Assembly: GCF_905475395.1 (NCBI RefSeq)
Contig: NC_058341.1
Span: 34,115,501-34,179,500, forward strand
Source: Chrysoperla carnea
Taxonomy: Eukaryota; Arthropoda; Insecta; Neuroptera; Chrysopidae
Reading direction: 5' to 3'
DNA: 64,000 nt
In this document: piece after piece, positions 27,346-39,739 of the stretch
How positions within the stretch are numbered: position 1 is the stretch's first letter
How the letters are laid out: each line of letters starts with the position of its first letter
Program-made: the position numbers and the translations under genes
The notes under the pieces: model-generated
The model's input: only the letters and a program-made list of their open reading frames with translations
The model's database searches: none
Told to the model about the DNA's origin: nothing

Positions 27346-27861
27346 ACTCAATTAACTACCCGCTTATACATCTTTTGTATATCGATTAACAATTAATGAG
27401 AAATAAATTTTCAAAATCAGCGTTTTTACCAAAAAAATAGCACTTATTTCATTACTTCTAGGTTTGATTTTTAACTTCTCATAAAAATGGTGATTAATTA
27501 ATAAATTAAATTTTAAATTTTAGTAATCGTTTTAAATTTTACACGTATATTGGGCCTAAAATACCTCAATTCCAGTGCGTACATTTGACATAACCAAAAA
27601 AGTCCAAAAGTCTAAGGGTTAAAGAAATTATAGTTGATGGATCAACCTTTTTCAAATAAATTAAAGGATTCTTGCATTAAGTTGTTTACAGTTCAAAATA
27701 AAGTGGCATGTCATGAATTCGTTTTTTTTTCTTCTAAATATAAAATTGTTTATAATTATTTATAATCATCCAAAAAAAGTTTATTTATATAATAATTTAT
27801 AATACAAAAAAAAAATGATCTCTCTAGACAACAGGGTGCTAAAAAATCTGATTAGGGTACG

Positions 27862-27862
<1 letters not shown>

Positions 27863-27898
<36 letters not shown>
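27863..27898. repeat. TA dinucleotide microsatellite
   Basis: An uninterrupted run of about 18 TA units. Confidence 0.95.
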
Positions 27899-27899
<1 letters not shown>

Positions 27900-28419
27900 A
27901 AGTTAAGTGTAATAATTTATTTTTACACTTTATAAGTGTTTTTTTAAAGAAAAAGTACTTCATTATATTCTAAGTACACTCTTCGTTTAATGATTATTTA
28001 TTATGTAATTAATATTAATAAGGTAAACGAAAATAATAGTTTAGTTTAGATTTAATGTCTCGAAGAAACCACCCGAGTACAGTTATTTGAAAGAATGATA
28101 GTAATAATATTCGATAAAAATGACATACGTAGATTTTTACCCTCTGGAACTGGATAACATATTAAAAATATTCTATCAAGTTAAGTTTTCAAGCAAAATT
28201 TAATTGAAAAATATAAGAAAAAAAATCGAAGAATTCAGAGGTATAATTGGGTAGACGCTGGTTCAAGAGAGAACTTCGCAGGACGGCTTGCAAATTGTCA
28301 GTTTATGGCATCTCAAAAAGTAACAATATCTGATTACCTTGTAAAAATCAATGCGTTAAACATACAATTACAAGCTAAAACGTGATCGAGGAGCATCAAG
28401 TAGAAAAATTTTCAATAAA

Positions 28420-28540
28420 AAAGATAAATTGACAATTCAGAATAAATTTCGATTAAGTCGCCAATTTTCTAGATCATTTCTTATATTATATAAATACGTA
28501 TTTCGACTACCAAGCAGTTATCATCAATATGAATCATCAT
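28420..28540 (-). repeat. Interspersed repeat family D, copy 2
   Basis: On the minus strand it reads TTGATGATAACTGCTTGGTA then GTCGAAATACGTATTTATAT, and it continues with TGATCTAGAAAATTGGCGAC. It matches the 21.8-kb copy beyond the motif, so the two are one family. The stem is weakened here (AACTGC against GTAGTC). Confidence 0.5.
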
Positions 28541-31500
28541 CAATAAATAGCGTATGTTACTCATTGCTAACTTGGTGACATCTGCACATTGGTATTTTGG
28601 TGTGTTCACAATTTATACTTTCCAAGTATCTGACAATTGAATTCCTACAATTAAATTTCCGAGGACAATATCAGCCCAACTAACCTCTTCAATTAATCGA
28701 ATTTTCAATTTTCGGATTTTTAAAATTTGTTTTGTATAAAAATGTTTTTGTAAATCTTTGTTATCACTTCTTAGGTATGCCATAAGGGATAAGGCTAGTA
28801 GCCCAAGTCACTGCATTTAACATGGAGTACAACAGGTCTTCGATAATTCCAACCTAAATGTATACCCTTTCGTATGTATGAAGCATAAGGATTATTGAAA
28901 CCATAATTTATAATACATAACAAATAATGATGAATGCGTCGCCAGGCCACAATGATTCGCCAAACAAAAAGATACAATAATACACAAGGAGCCACTATAT
29001 AAACGTCACCGTTCTACGATCTATTATTATAAACTCAAGTATAAAACATAGGGTCCCAAAATAACGCGTAAAAGTTATATTAAATTATTGCGTTATAGGA
29101 AACAAAATAAATCGGTAGACCAATAAATCTAGAAGACCCGTAGTTTAACATTTCGTTTAGTTGCATATAACAAATTTTTGCAAACAATAAACAAGACTCC
29201 GTTTGACTTATTTATATCAATAACATGCTGGATACTTTGTAAAGAAACAAAAGATGATGTTCGTATATAAAATATATTGATTTTATTTGTTTATTGATCC
29301 TGATTTTTATTGAGCCCCCTACGAAGTAGATCAATGTTCAATGAATGTTTTCACGTTATTATACACGATATTAAGATACTTCATTTTTGAATGTTAAATT
29401 TGTTACTTTTGCCAATCGTTTTATTTCATACCAGCCGTAGCCAGTCCGTTTCGCTGTTCAATTCTCTTTATGCCCCTAGACCTCTTCTTGTTTAAGGGCT
29501 CTATAAAGGCATCTGTTTTACCCCGACTATACAATGGCGAGGGCTATGTGTTTTACCCATATGTATGTATGTTCATCTGTTCGGATCTAGCTTCTAAACT
29601 ACTTACCATAATTTGACAAATGAGGTATCGATAGAAGCGTCTTGATTGCACACTGGTTATAGGCAATGTGGCGTTATATAAAATTCAATGTGGAGCACTC
29701 TAGAGTATATAAAGCAATGATCGAAAAACAAATTTCGATTAAATTATAGCGTGTTTGATATAAAATTAAAGGGCGTAATTAGCACTTTACAAAAATTTAT
29801 ATGCTATTATACTTAATCACGAATTTTATGAACCAAATTTAAATTCCCTATTTTAATACGTGTTTTTCCCAGTACTTACATACTAATAAAAATATAATTA
29901 AGTTCAACACCCTGCGGTAATGGTTTGCTTTTTTCTAGTTTTGACTTATCACTATTACATTAGTTTACAAAATGGGTTGCAAGTTAATTTAACATATGAG
30001 GCTTAGAGGATAAAGTACACAATCAAGTAGAAAATTAAAGCGAAATTTTCTCTTATTATTGCTTATAGGCAAATTATACTTTTTTTCAGATGAAATTGCC
30101 TATCAAAAACATTGGAGTATTCTAATCTCGATTATTAATTTTGAATAGAAAAACTTTGGACCTATATTAAGATAAAAAATTTTGTTTAGTAAAACAGATG
30201 CTACTCCAACTGTGATATTATTAGGTTTAGTCAGTTAAATAACATGAAATCATAAATTTAAACATAATAATTGATGATATTGTAGCTTATGGGAAATTCT
30301 CATGCGATTGTAGTTTTATTATACCTATATAGATACAAATAAGATTTATCTAAAGATAGAAAAGTAGATCTCATTTAAATATTCTTGATACTTATATTAA
30401 TCTGTCTGAATAGACGAAACAATGTTTACACTCGGGCTGCTCAAAATTTACGTTCAGAAAAAAAATGTATTTGCATCTGTATATATGAATGACAACAGAC
30501 TGACTTGAAATTGTCTGATTTTCGAAAATTAAATTCCAGAGGTGGTGATGGATAAACTCAAAAACTACTAAACCGATTTAAAACGAGGCACTGTATTTTA
30601 TTTTTTTAAATATTAGGCTTTCGTACCAAACAATACAAACTCTTAAAATTGTGAACAAAATGGGGACAAGTAATGAAAAGGAGTGTGAAGACACTGTAGT
30701 CTTTGCCATTAAAATGGAAATTGCCATAAAGTTGATTAGTAATTAGATTTACACTTACTAAAACCGTAAACAGGGATTTTCAATCGTCAACAAACTGAAA
30801 GTGTTTTTCAGACACTGGCTGTTAATATTTTGGAAGGAAGGGTGTAAGTTTATGAAGAAAATGGTAATATTTTAATGTTGTTTACTAAAACTGTTGTTGA
30901 AACTAGGACCACATTATATAATTAGTAAGTTATATTTTCTATATATTATATATTATTTTTTCTATATATAATTCGTAAAAATAAAGTTCTTAGAGAATTG
31001 ACAAAGCAATTTATCGATTGGTCGAAGTATACTTCGTGCAGCAACACTAAAAATTTTGAAACGATTTTTTTTAAATATATATTTCCAAATCGATTTATTG
31101 ATTGTTAGAAGGACTTTGTGTAGCCCCATCAAAAATTTGTTTAACGAATTTGCTGACATAGCATAAATGAATCAGTAATGAACAGCATATAATTCGTTAT
31201 AAACACTTTGCCACTACCATCTATCACGATAATACAATTAAAAGCAGTCCATTTCAAACTAAGTTATTAAGAACACATGTTGAATGAAGTTATTCATATT
31301 TTATAATGCTACTTAATTAATAAAATACTTCTTAATCCAACAAGCAACCAGATTCCAACATACTTCGATCTCTATCGAATGTTGGTGTTTATCATATGCA
31401 TTATTGGTTTAAGAATTTGTAAGTGGAGTGAATTTGATTATAGTTTGATTTTATAAAACATCATAATAACCACTTATAAAACATTTATATATATATAATT

Positions 31501-31634
31501 ATTATTTATTATTATACTATTTCTTCAGCCAGATGCTGAATGATTTCAATATTAATATCATTCATAAAACAAGTAATTAAAGAACAGTGATAAAGAGTGT
31601 GTTAAATTTTAACACATTAACCCGAGTAGAAAGT
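28541..31634. other. Noncoding stretch with repeat relics
   Basis: Two probable interspersed relics: about 29515-29720 (TATGTATGTATGTTCATCTG followed by TTCGGATCTAGC) and about 30470-30640 (AAAAACTACTAAACCGATTT). Both phrases are of a kind common in insect elements. No gene seen. Confidence 0.35.
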
Positions 31635-32930
31635 AAGTAAGGTTCAACCAGATCATGTATCTGGGCCGGACCAGGATAGAATAAGGCTTGCCATATCCGG
31701 TAAGCCTTATCAGGACCAGATCTGGACCAGATGAGGATAGCCTGATGTTAAATATAATCAAGTCTGGTAAGGCATACTGCATCAGGACCAGGTCTGGACC
31801 AGATGAGGATAGCCTGATGTAAAGTTTAATCGAGTATCGTAAGGCATACTGCATCAGGACCAGATCTGGACCAGATGAGGAAAGCCTGATGTAAAATTTA
31901 ATCAAGTATGGTAAGGCATACTGCATCAGGACCAGGTCTGGACCAGATGAGGATAGCCTGATGTAAAGTTTGATCGAGTATCGTCAGGCATACTGCATCA
32001 GGACCAGATCTGGACCAGATGAGGAAAGCCTGATGTAAAATTTAATCAAGTATGGTAAGGCATACTGCATCAGGACCAGGTCTGGACCAGATGAGGATAG
32101 CCTGATGTAAAGTTTAATCGAGTATCGTAAGGCATACTGCATCAGGACCAGATCTGGACCAGATGAGGAAAGCCTGATGTAAAATTTAATCAAGTATGGT
32201 AAGGCATACTGCATCAGGACCAGGTCTGGACCAGATGAGGATAGCCTGATGTAAAGTTTGATCGAGTATCGTCAGGCATACTGCATCAGGACCAGATCTG
32301 GACCAGATGAGGAAAGCCTGATGTAAAATTTAATCAAGTATGGTAAGGCATACTGCATCAGGACCAGGTCTGGATTAGATGAGGATAGCCTGATGTAAAG
32401 TTTAATCGAGTATCGTAAGGCATACTGCATCAGGACCAGATCTGGACCAGATGAGGAAAGCCTGATGTAAATTTTAATCAAGTATGGTAAGGCATACTGC
32501 ATCAGGACCAGGTCTGGACCAGATGTTGATAGTCTGATGTAAAATTTAATCAAGTATGGTAAGGCAAACTGCATCAGGACCAGGTCTGGACCAGATGAGG
32601 ATAGCCTGATGTAAAATTTAATCAAGTATGGTAAGGCATACTGCATCATGACCAGGTCTGGACCAGATGAGGATAGCCTGATCTAAAATTTTATCAAGTA
32701 TGGTAAGGTATACTGCATCAGGACCAGGTCTGGACCAGATGAGGATAGCCTGATGTATAGTTTAATCGAGTATCGTAAGGCATACTGCATCAGGACCAGA
32801 TCTGGACCAGATGAGGAAAGCCTGATGTAAAATTTAATCAAGTATGGTAAGGCATACTGCATCAGGACCGAATCAGGACTAGATACAGTTATCATAATAT
32901 AAAAGATTATCAAGTATATGACATGTTTCA
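31635..32930. repeat. 72-bp tandem satellite with 144-bp and 288-bp higher-order structure
   Basis: About 17 copies of a 72-bp unit run with exact spacing: the landmark GCATCAGGACCAG recurs at 31779, 31851, 31923 and every 72 bp to 32859, with no indel. The first unit (31707) and the sequence before it are diverged. Two unit types differ at several sites: type A has CCAGGTCTGG and mostly ATCGAGTATCG, type B has CCAGATCTGG and ATCAAGTATGG. They alternate strictly from 31707 to 32499. Units at 32499, 32571, 32643 and 32715 are all type A, then 32787 is B. A marker, GTCAGGCATAC, replaces GTAAGGCATAC at 31983 and 32271, exactly 288 bp apart, which shows a four-unit repeat. The array is clearly GC-richer than its surroundings. 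Confidence 0.95.
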
Positions 32931-33229
32931 CATCATGCCATGTTGATACCATGAGTTAGGTTGTATTTGTATCAGATCAGATTAAAATTCATTTGTCTAT
33001 AATGGAATAAATGATAATTTAATTCAATTCAAAATATTTTTCATATAAATTTTAATGAATCTAATCGTTCAATATAATTGGTCTGGTGAAATAATAATAA
33101 GAGTAATAATAATAAATTTAATTAATAGTAAGCATTATTAAATTCTTAAATTTAATTTTTCGTTAAATTCTGTCGAAAAAAAAATTGTACCATTGCTTTA
33201 ACATAGAAACTGCAAATACCATGCTGGAA

Positions 33230-33475
33230 CTACGTTAAGTCAATACAAATCATTTTTTTCTCAATGTTAGTTAATGAACAAGTGATAATATTGGAATCTC
33301 TTCTAGTCACTTTCCACATATTTAATGATTCTGATGAACATGGATAGTTGTAAATTGGTTTTCTCTTTTCTAGTGTTTGCCCAGTAATTGTAATATTTTT
33401 TTCACCTGAAGAAGTATAAATATTATCAATTTGTAATATAAGCAAAATTGAATCTTGTCCTTTTTGGATAGATTA
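33230..33475 (-). pseudogene. Coding-like fragment, family not recognised
   Basis: An open frame of about 75 codons on the minus strand ends at TAG 33230-33232. It reads GQDSILLILQIDNIYTSSGE near its start and SLNMWKVTRRDSNIITCSLT near its end. Composition is protein-like, unlike the Ile/Asn/Lys/Phe noise of most frames here. No good acceptor, donor or start was found. Lying between the satellite and the DUF4806-like remnant, it may be the tail of a transposon-borne gene, but I cannot name it. Confidence 0.3.
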
Positions 33476-34676
33476 TATTTTTTAAAGGATAGTCAAACAT
33501 GTGGTCACTTTATGTGAATATATTATTTTTGTTTAGAACATTTATGTAGACAAACACAAACCTGTTTATTTGCAAGTATTCATCGTATGTTTACTTTAAA
33601 TGTATATACTTATATACAAGTGACAAGTGTCAGGCAAGAGTATATCTCAGGCATAAATATATGATATGTACACGTGTAGGCCAGGCATAAGAATGTAGAA
33701 TGAGGTTAGGTTAGAGGATATTTTGACATTGAATAAAAATCATGAAATCCATGCGGTCTTTTATTAATTAAACCCGACTAATAATTAACAAATAACAAAT
33801 ATAAGTCAACTATTCAACAAATGTACATTAACAAGTTTGTACATTAACACCAAGAGTTTTAATAAATTATAAGTGAAATTTATAAGTTTGATAAAAAAAC
33901 TGAATAAACGAAACAATTAGGTTATTTATAAATTTGTGTTGTGTTTAAAGCTTCATTTTGAAGTTTAATTCCGTAAATCATACAAGGTTAGTATAAAATA
34001 TTAAGTTATTAATTAACGATAATCTTTTGTTTATTTGATTTTATCTTTTTGAAATTTTTCAAGCTTCATCTCCCAAAAAGTATTAGACATACGGAACTGT
34101 GGGTCGGCTTAAATTGTTCCAAATTTAGTTTATTTTTCAAATGATAATAGCAATTCTTGCCAAAAGCTCATTGTTTTTGAATTGAACTGAAAAAAGTCCG
34201 AAAATTTTATTACGCCGGTAGCACAACCTCTTTTTTGATTGCTAAATGTGGTTTTACACTCTCCTAACGGGTCGGAATTGCAAATCAAAAATGTACCTTT
34301 ACATCGCGTTATGTGATTTTAGCTGTTTTTTTGGTAAGATTTTACTGGCGTAATAATCAAATCTTTCGTTTTAAATTCATCTTATAGTCGCATCAGAATA
34401 TGTTTTTAGTCAGGAGTCCTCAATAACAGCTCCGATTTTGATGAATTTTTTTTCAAAATTATTCAGTATTTTCAGTATTATTTAAAATCAGAAATATTTA
34501 AGTTGGCGGAAATAGTCTGGAGGAGGAACAGCCAAAAGAAATTTTGAGGATATATTGATTTTATAAATATAAGAAAGATCTAATATAGTGACTCTGACAA
34601 TGTTGAAGTTGTCATACTTGATATCATCATTATAATTATATAATCACAAATAATTAAAATAAATTTTCTTTTCCAG

Positions 34677-35168
34677 AATAAACGTTTATACTATTGTCTT
34701 GATGGAAAAAATACCATTACTCGTAACATGGGTAATATTATTCGAGCATATATATCAAGAGACGTAGCACTGTCGTTTGTGGCGGTAAAAGCAACTCAAA
34801 ACAAAAAATTTTTCAAAGATACAAATTTTTTCACTTGTATAAAAAGGATGTAAGTTATTTTATATTGCAGGATTACTCTCGTTGACAACTAATTAATTAT
34901 TTCTTAATCATATGTTATTATTTTATACATAATTATAATTATTATTTTTTTATTACTTATTTAATTACGTACATAATTAATTAAAATTTTTTATTTTAGC
35001 TGCTGTAAGACAAAAATCCCAAAAAAATCAAGATATTATTCCTGACACCAAATTGCATCAAGCATTATCGTCAGTGCTAAATAATGCTAAAGATTGGGAT
35101 GGCCACAGAGTAGCCAGGATAAAAAAACAAGAAAATAAAAAAATAACTTTTTTTTGTTCACTTTTTTA
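34677..35168 (+). pseudogene. DUF4806-like two-exon remnant
   Basis: A strong acceptor (TTTTCTTTTCCAG) opens a 173-base exon at 34677-34849 that encodes NKRLYYCLDGKNTITRNMGN and then IIRAYISRDVALSF with FKDTNFFTCIK. It ends at a consensus donor, GAT/GTAAGT. After a 150-bp AT-rich intron, an acceptor TTTTAG opens a second exon at 35000 encoding AVRQKSQKNQ, then LSSVLNNAKDWDGHRVARIK, and ending at TAA 35166-35168. The order of a hydrophobic helix, a Lys-Phe block, AVR and a wL.nAkDrDG.R segment fits my memory of DUF4806, common in insect and transposon-linked proteins. The first exon ends in phase 2, while the second needs phase 1, so the join is out of frame by one base. No upstream exons were found. 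I read it as a decayed copy; a missed micro-exon is the alternative. Confidence 0.5.
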
Positions 35169-35278
35169 AAAATTATTTTTTTTTTTGCTGTGTACACAAT
35201 TTTTAATATATAATAAATAATATTTTTAATTACAATAATAATAATAGTGTAATAATTTTTACAAGATTGTTTCTGAAA

Positions 35279-35668
35279 GGGCCCGGGCCGGGCATACCGG
35301 ATTTGGATTAGCCAAGGTATGTAACGCAGATGATTGATTTGGACCCGATTAGGAATTCCGAATCTGGTCCCGATATAGTTCTCCTGATTGGGTCCCGACA
35401 AGGATTTCCTGATCGGGTCCAGGTACATCATCTGCGTTACACACCTTATCTGGTCCAGATAAGGTTTTCCTGATCGGGCCCCGATAAGGTTTTCCTGATC
35501 GGGTCTTGATAAAGTTTGCCTGATCTGGTCCCGATCAGGTTTGCCTGATCTGGTCCCGACAAGGTTTTCCTGATCGGGTCCCGACAAGGTTTTCCTGATC
35601 GGGTCCAGGTACATCATCTGCGTTACACACCTTATCTGGTCCAGATCGGGTATGCCCGGTCCGGCCCT
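35279..35668. mobile_element. 390-bp foldback-like element: 56-bp inverted ends around 30-bp tandem repeats
   Basis: The left end (35279-35334, starting GGGCCCGGGCCGGGCATACC) and the reverse complement of the right end (35613-35668) match at about 46 of 56 positions, including the inner block GTAACGCAGATGAT. Between them, words such as GGTTTTCCTGATCGGG recur about every 30 bp. One of them is followed by GTCCAGGTACATCATCTGCG, which occurs twice (near 35418 and 35603). No protein gene is inside; the open frame across it on the minus strand exists because 30 is divisible by three. I see no clear target-site duplication. It could be a nonautonomous DNA transposon (MITE or foldback type). Confidence 0.7.
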
Positions 35669-37464
35669 GGTAAGGATCACGAAAAAATTTCTAGTCGGGA
35701 ACACAATCAAAATGTTAATCACGGTGCCCGCAAGCATACATTGTAATCGATTATTACACCTTTCGTAATGATTATGCTTAGTTTTACAATTTTTTCTGTA
35801 CGAAAATAGTGTTATCTTTGAAAAGTCCTGAACAATTATTCTGATTGATCATACCGCGAATAATGTTAAAATTTTTGCCTTACATTCAACACTACGAGAG
35901 CAGTGGCTTCAACAACAAAGTGTCGTAGAACAGACTCCTCGCTTTATCAAGTCCAAGAGGCCAACGAGAATATATATCACAGAAAAAACGGTTTTTTTGG
36001 GTAAATAATATGAAAGAAAACAAAAAATACCAAGAAAATTATTGTTTCTTTGATATATTTTTTTTTCAAGGTTATAAATATACCTCTAAATTCTCAATTT
36101 CACGGAATCCTGAAAATTTTTAATAAAATAATTACATTCATCAAAAATATTTTCTGGCTACAAATATATTTCTTTTGCTCGGAATAATTTTTTCTATGTT
36201 TTAGAAATAATTTAGAATCCTTATAAATTTATGGCCCAAGAAATAATTTCGTTCACCATGAAATCTTTATTGGTGTGTTGACGGATATCCAGTTAAGTCT
36301 TATTCCGAGTGTATGTGGAACCTTGAGAATTCCATTACGCAAATTGTTTTGGTAAATGCTCAAATTAAAAAATCAATGAAAAAAACCATTCAAAAGTATA
36401 CGTCAAACTTAAATACAAATACTATATATTCCTTTTATGATTTCCCAAACTTATTTACATCGTTCAGCAGTTACAGCACTCAATTATAAATAAAGAAGAT
36501 ATAAGTAAAGCTGCTCCCACCATCATAGCTTCAAATTTTGAAAATTTTTTCAAAAATTCAGTTTGTCTGGTCTTATTCAAAAACTTCGCTTACAATTTTA
36601 TACTTATGTGCAATAATATTAAAATTGATGTACAATTTAATGTTCCCCAAACTTTATAGAAAGATTTTTGGTATCAAATATATACATTTATTAAATTGTT
36701 CGACATTTTTTGTATGGATAATATGGTAATCCATATTGGTTGGAGTAACAAAAATTCGAGTTATAAATCAAGGATCGTACCATGTATTAAAAACATGTTC
36801 AAGACTCGATAGAAGGCCGCAAGTTCACTCACAGTTTTAAAATTAATCTGATAAGAATTAAATTTTTAAAAGGCTCGTAAATATTCTATAATTGAAGTAG
36901 CTTAATTGTATTAAACTTTCTCATAATATATTATTTCTATTTAACATAATTATTTTTTGAATGGTTTTAATCCATGAATAAATATAGAATAAAGAGAATA
37001 TCGCTATATGGATTATTGCTTTACCATGGTCATAGCGCTGTTTATTTTTCGCTATGACCGTTGAGCATTCATAGCGTAAATGAAATAATATTAGAATTTT
37101 TCATATTAGAAGAATTTCTAAAAGACATGCTTGTAAAAATAAGAAAAATATTGTTCATAATGATAAATATTTTCATACATTGATAGTTTGCATTTCAAAG
37201 TCTGGAAGAATACGATTTCAGTATTGAACATAAAAATGTTCAAAACAAATAATATAATGCATTGGAAATTTTGAGTTCAAATAAATGACAAACTGTAAGC
37301 GCACAATTTTATAATTAATTGAATTCATATAGTTGATTCAATTTTCCATTATACTATTTCTTTTATGAAAAATTGATGATTCGTATTAAAAAAAGCAAAG
37401 TTCTTTATTTAGAAATCAAAAATTTGTTTAAAATTTGTATTATATAGCAAAAAAAATTGTAAAA
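35669..37464. other. AT-rich stretch with one less AT-rich block
   Basis: The block at about 35880-35990 is open on both strands for about 30-40 codons and may be another decayed coding piece next to the foldback element. The 37026 hairpin lies here. No gene supported. Confidence 0.3.
37026..37061. repeat. Short perfect hairpin
   Basis: GGTCATAGCG (37028-37037) and CGCTATGACC (37050-37059) are perfect inverted copies around a 12-base loop. A third CATAGCG follows at 37070. Confidence 0.6.
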
Positions 37465-37737
37465 ACTATGTGCGTGTGTCTGTGTGTGTGCGCCTGTCTG
37501 TATCATCGTAGAGCCTACACGCATGAATATATTTTAATTTTTTTGGTTTCGAATGAAAAGCCATTTAACGAGTAGTTTCAAGTGCGAGTTTAAGGTTCCG
37601 TACCCGAAAAAATTTTCAACGATCTTCAAAAATCTTTAAGGAAAAACGTAATTTAATAGAGGGAGTTTTCTTATATTTGTTTCAAGTACGAGTTAAGGGT
37701 TCCTTACGAGAAAAATTTGTCGGGGGTTTTTTAAATT
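37465..37737 (+). repeat. Interspersed repeat family A, copy 3
   Basis: Shares GTGTGTCTGTGTG, ATCATCGTAGAGCCTAC, the TTTTTTTGGTTTCGAATGAAA block and the end AATTTGTCGGGGGTTTTTTA with copies 1 and 2, in the same orientation. An inner segment containing GTTTCAAGTNCGAGTT occurs twice within this copy (near 37585 and 37680). Confidence 0.6.
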
Positions 37738-39739
37738 GTTGTTTATTATTTGTCTAATAACAAAAAGTAATTCTTGATAAATTTCTGCATGAACGAGAAC
37801 GCAATATAAAATAATCAAATATCAATTTTTTGCATTCGCATTCGAGATTTATCGAAAAATGTAAATCGGGAGTTACTTTTTTTCATACAATAATTAACAA
37901 AAAATTTTCTATACGATGCCAATTTAATTATTTGTATCTAATATTACTTATTATATTTAACATAAATATTAAATGAAAAGCATGTAAATGTGGAAAGAAA
38001 CATTCAAACCTTTTTCGTTTATTAATATGAAACAATGATTCAGAAGTATATTTACAAAAAAATATTTTTACAAAGAAATAAATTTTGTTTTATGAATTCC
38101 ATAAGTTCCTAATTGTAATGATAACTGAATTTTTGACCTTTACAAATAATAAATTATTAGAATCCCTTAATCTTTCATTTAGATTATTAAATTAAATTTT
38201 TTTTTTTTTTTTGTAAAATTAGATAAAAGAATTTCAAGTGCTTTTCAAAATGACAACGTAATTTAATTCCATAACATAACAGTTATTTGTATGAATTATT
38301 TCCAAGATTTCAAGAAAAAAGCAAAGAAAGTATCTGCAACTTGTTGAATGATACGAAACAAGAAAATTGCAAATACATTAATAATTTATAATATCTAAAC
38401 GTTAATCTAATAAAATTAATTATAAAATTATAGGTTTTACGTATTAATTAATTAAATTAGTATTAATAGTATATTCTTAAGAACAATAATAGTCACTTAT
38501 CGTCTTACATTTTTTTTTATCAGTAGCGGATGTGCGGATTTTCAAAAAATTATTAATCATAATTGAATTTGCTGTGATTGAAATCACATCAGTAATGAGT
38601 TTACAAAAATAACTTATATTAGACCGGTCCTTAGAACGAAAAATGGGTCGGAACTCTGATCTGATCTAGTTGCAATTTGTTGGGATTGCTTATTAAAATT
38701 TTTAATACATTTCTAGCCAACTCCGAAAATTCTCGTTGATGCTTACTTCGAAATATAACGATTTAACAAGTTTTTTTTTTTTGGATTCATTGATCAATGG
38801 CTTCTTGTTTCTATATTTATATTATATTAGGGCGAGAAAGCCTATTAAAGAAGTCTTTATATATAAGAATTCCGGAGCTTTTTAAAATTCATTTCAAAAT
38901 GGAGGTAAAGTAAATAACCCATACTTCATTTACCCTTTCAGTTGTGTATTAGTATAAATGGCGATAAAATTTTAGAAAATAAATTTTAAATAGGCATAGT
39001 TCTACGACTAGACAGACTAGTTTCTTTTTTTTCAGATTTTATTTAATGTAGTAAGGTTTTTGAATTCTTTAATTTTTTATTTTATTTAGACTTTTTACAT
39101 ACGACTTTTAAGGGTATCTCCAAGCAGAACATCTTTTACTTGGAACATTTTGTTACAAAAACTCTTTGTTGAAGAAATTTCCAGCAAGATTGTTAAAATG
39201 GGACACTCGACTTAAAAATTGCCCTTTTCGGAGTAAAAGATTCATAAGAAGAATGTCAGTTGATGATAATATTTTTTATATTTATTTAGTTCTTTTTTTC
39301 TAAACATTTGTATTTGTTTTTCATATCTACTATTATTATAATTTATAATAATGTAATAAATCCACATATGTACGATGATGATGGCTTATTACAATATTTG
39401 AATGATAGTTATAATAATATTATTACGTTATCAATATTACACTAAATACTTTATTATGACTTTAGAAATACTCTAGTGATGTTAGATATGTGTATATACC
39501 GACAAAGGCAGGAGTGCTTTTTGTTATATGCCGCAAACAACTGCCGTTTTATTGATAACTCGATGATAACGATGTATTTAACAAATAAATGCATATAAAC
39601 TATATCCTATTGGATTGCCTTGTTAAAGGTAATTCAGGGCTAGTTGGATAGCTTTTTTGATACAAAGACTTATTTTGATCCTATAAATATGATTCGACCA
39701 TAATACTCGAATACTTTACAAAATTAATTATTATTAATT
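37738..39739. other. AT-rich noncoding stretch
   Basis: I see nothing beyond homopolymer runs and low-complexity AT sequence. Confidence 0.4.

Larger units (their letters stand above)
25793..28419. other. AT-rich noncoding stretch with simple repeats
   Basis: Holds the 145-bp duplication, the TA microsatellite and a T18 run near 26807. No gene seen. Confidence 0.4.

Noticed and set aside
31609-32952. Four repetitive minus-strand frames as protein genes
   Set aside because: They are pieces of one frame through a 72-bp satellite whose period is divisible by three; there is no start context, splice site or family.
33700-33725. GGTTAGGTTAG as telomeric (TTAGG) repeat
   Set aside because: Only two units, with nothing flanking.
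31635-35668. CRISPR array or bacterial element for the spaced repeats
   Set aside because: The repeats are contiguous units without unique spacers, and the window is eukaryotic.
35087-35737. 216-codon minus-strand frame as a gene
   Set aside because: It runs through the 390-bp repeat element, where a 30-bp period keeps the frame open, and then into low-complexity Lys/Phe/Ile sequence.
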